A stretch of DNA of 64,000 nucleotides from CAXBBB01 sp963815505 (GTDB taxonomy: Bacteria > Bacteroidota > Rhodothermia > Rhodothermales > BA12). The translations under genes were made by a program, and so were the position numbers. Every line of letters begins with the position of its first letter. The stretch's first letter is position 1. Positions 62,432-64,000 of this stretch are shown piece by piece. The stretch lies in contig CAWFGU010000013.1 in NCBI GenBank assembly GCA_963815505.1, positions 1-64,000 on the forward strand. Direction: 5' to 3'. The notes beneath the pieces are model-generated. The model was given only the letters and a program-made list of their open reading frames with translations. It was not told the DNA's origin and did not search any database.

Positions 62432-63235
62432 TCACGTCAGCAGCAGTCGCAATGCAACGAATGCTGCCAATGCGGCAAAGGCCCAGCGCAGGTATTGTGT
62501 GCTCGCTTTTTGCCCGACACGGACACCCAGTTTAGCAGCGAAAACGGCAGGGACACCCAGCGCCAGCGCGTGCCCGAACGCGACTGCGCCCATGGTCCCA
62601 TTTGGACTCCCAAACGCCGTATCGACGGTGAAGGCGTAGGCCAGCACACCCGCTGCCGTCGTGACGAGTATAGTCGCGCTCGACGTGCCCAGCGCCAGCC
62701 GCAGCGGCAGCCGAGCGAGTCTGTTATAGGCGGGGACGAGCACGATGCCGCCGCCGATGCCTATGGCCGCCGACAGTGCGCCGCCGCCCAGGCCGATGGC
62801 CGGAAGCCAGCCCGTACGCACCTTGAGCCCGCGCGAGTCGTCGTCGCGGCCCGTCACCATGCGCACGACGACGATCAACAGCACGACCGCGAACACGCGC
62901 GAGAACACTTCGCGCGTGTACCAGTCGGCCGTCGTGACGTACTCCTTGACGAGCCACACGCTGACGATGCTGCACGCGCCCGTAATCAGCGCCGTCCTCC
63001 AGTCTACGGCCTCGCGCTTCGCCTGAAACCACGCGCTTGCCGCCGACGAGAGCCACGTGCACAGCAAACTCGTACCTGCGGTCAGCGGTACCAAGGCGTC
63101 ATCCGGCACGCCGATCCAGCCGAAGTAGGTCAGCAGGACGGGCGCGAACACGATGCCGCCGCCAACGCCGAGCAGACCGGCCAAAAAACCGCCGACGGCC
63201 CCGGCCGCCAATAAGATGAGGAGCTCAGCGGTCAT
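62432..63235 (-). CDS. Sulfite exporter TauE/SafE family protein
   Basis: A 267-residue inner-membrane protein with eight helices. The internal repeat is clear: GAVGGFLAGLLGVGGGIVFAPVL near the start and GLGGGALSAAIGIGGGIVLVPAY in the second half, the diagnostic TauE/SafE glycine-rich motifs. It should export a small anion such as sulfite, sulfoacetate or another organosulfonate. Its start overlaps the upstream protease stop by four bases, implying translational coupling. Confidence 0.9.
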   Translation of the reverse strand: MTAELLILLAAGAVGGFLAGLLGVGGGIVFAPVLLTYFGWIGVPDDALVPLTAGTSLLCTWLSSAASAWFQAKREAVDWRTALITGACSIVSVWLVKEYVTTADWYTREVFSRVFAVVLLIVVVRMVTGRDDDSRGLKVRTGWLPAIGLGGGALSAAIGIGGGIVLVPAYNRLARLPLRLALGTSSATILVTTAAGVLAYAFTVDTAFGSPNGTMGAVAFGHALALGVPAVFAAKLGVRVGQKASTQYLRWAFAALAAFVALRLLLT

Positions 63236-64000
63236 CTGCCCAGCGCCCGCGCGTACGCCGACGGATCGGCGAGCAGGTCGAGCGCCTGCCGCAAGTTGAG
63301 ATCGGTGTCGACCGAAGGGCCGCGCGTGACGCCGTAGCGTGGGCGGATAGTCTGAACGAGGCGACGCTCGAGCGCGTCCGAGTGGCGGCCGAAGTCGCGC
63401 CGCTGATCGTCCGTGAGCGCACGCGCGACGCGGTCGGTCTCGCCCAGCGCATCCGAGTATCCAGCCGCCTCCAGGCGCGCGCGCAGATCCGAGAGCAGGT
63501 CTCCGGCGTCGGACTCGTAGGCGAAGCCTTCCGAATCGAGGAAGCTGCGGAAGTCGTCCAACAGGCCGCGCCGCCAGTCGCCCGTAAGGCTAGCGGTTCG
63601 CGTTTCGAAACGGTCGGCGTAGCGGAAGAACCACGCGCCACGGAGCAGCGCGGACTCGAGCGCGCTGGGGTCCGGCTCGTCTCCGTCTAAGTCGGGTGTA
63701 ACGCCGCTGCCTCCGGCGACGGGCCGCCCACTCGTCGTCGTGAAGCCAACCGCTTCGGCGACCGCGCTGCCCGATCCGCTGCGTCCGTAGTCGAGCCGCT
63801 GTACGACGCGTCCCGACGGCAACTCGTAGCGCCCGACCGTCAGCTTGAGCGCCGTGTTGTAGGGCAACCGTCGGACGACCTGTACCAGCCCTTTGCCAAA
63901 CGTCTGATCGCCGACGATGACCGCGCGGTCCAGGTCTTGCAGCGCCCCCGACACGATTTCCGACGCCGACGCGCTCAGGCTGTCGACCAAGATCACGATG
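63232..64000 (-). CDS. S41 family peptidase (C-terminal processing protease), C-terminal part, cut by the window end
   Basis: At least 256 residues from the right edge to the stop at 63232. The catalytic core is visible at the edge: ILVDSLSASASEIVSGALQD carries the nucleophilic Ser and GDQTFGKGLVQ the general-base Lys, as in CtpA/Tsp. The PDZ domain and N-terminus lie beyond 64000. A long C-terminal extension (about 130 residues) follows, helical and charged, larger than in CtpB but common in Bacteroidota. It is coupled to the TauE gene. Confidence 0.87.
   Translation of the reverse strand, partial: IVILVDSLSASASEIVSGALQDLDRAVIVGDQTFGKGLVQVVRRLPYNTALKLTVGRYELPSGRVVQRLDYGRSGSGSAVAEAVGFTTTSGRPVAGGSGVTPDLDGDEPDPSALESALLRGAWFFRYADRFETRTASLTGDWRRGLLDDFRSFLDSEGFAYESDAGDLLSDLRARLEAAGYSDALGETDRVARALTDDQRRDFGRHSDALERRLVQTIRPRYGVTRGPSVDTDLNLRQALDLLADPSAYARALGR

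Overview
The window looks like a chromosomal segment of a high-GC, aerobic or facultative member of Bacteroidota, most likely the Rhodothermia / Rhodothermaeota branch (Rhodothermus, Salinibacter, Rubricoccus-like). This placement is inferred from gene content; no search was possible. Supporting features are a type IX secretion (T9SS) C-terminal sorting domain, several TonB-dependent receptors and OmpA proteins, DUF2480 and DUF3098 proteins, an AtpB with a long signal-peptide-bearing N-terminal extension, an F1Fo operon without beta and epsilon subunits, and promoter boxes resembling the Bacteroidota TTG / TAnnTTTG type. I see no phage, IS element, plasmid function or CRISPR array. Housekeeping and envelope genes dominate.

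Layout. 0-3.7 kb: VWA protein, RsmA, MgtE. 3.8-7.3 kb: a cobalamin riboswitch with an intrinsic terminator, then a BtuB-like receptor, a beta-propeller lipoprotein and a Bfd-like [2Fe-2S] protein, read as a B12 uptake unit. 7.4-10.6 kb: PhoB/PhoR-like two-component pair, a MarR regulator, and a YhhQ queuosine-precursor transporter. 10.9-15.2 kb: three secreted FG-GAP-repeat proteins, the first with a T9SS sorting domain. 15.3-20.7 kb: NhaC antiporter, DUF2480, NFACT/RqcH-like protein, beta-CASP metallo-hydrolase, then tRNA-Ser(GCT). 20.9-26.4 kb (minus): a TonB receptor flanked by a lipoprotein and a His-rich small protein (probable metal uptake), then a YgiC-like ATP-grasp ligase and its lipoprotein partner. 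26.5-34.3 kb (minus): M23 peptidase, bactofilin, AtpZ, a small membrane protein and atpB-E-F-H-A-G. 34.4-39 kb: rpsT, two OmpA proteins, queG. 39-50 kb (mostly minus): PAS kinase, MFS exporter, YebC, FkbM, MreD, PBP4, DUF3098, S9 peptidase. 50-64 kb: two large histidine kinases, DUF5996, GNAT, acyl-CoA dehydrogenase, PAP2 phosphatase, GreA/B-like factor, HtrA protease, dodecin, TauE exporter and the C-terminal part of an S41 protease.

Three patterns stand out beyond ordinary annotation. First, at least eight otherwise intact genes, including the normally essential atpF, are each broken by one or a few single-base indels. This fits sequencing or assembly indels better than gene decay, although site-specific frameshifting has not been excluded. 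Second, a tract at 60.59-60.84 kb is built of twelve exactly 21-bp units that read as a heptapeptide repeat with one in-frame stop. Third, three copies of a 33-bp palindrome (15+3+15) sit just downstream of minus-strand genes and probably act as dispersed terminator-like repeats.
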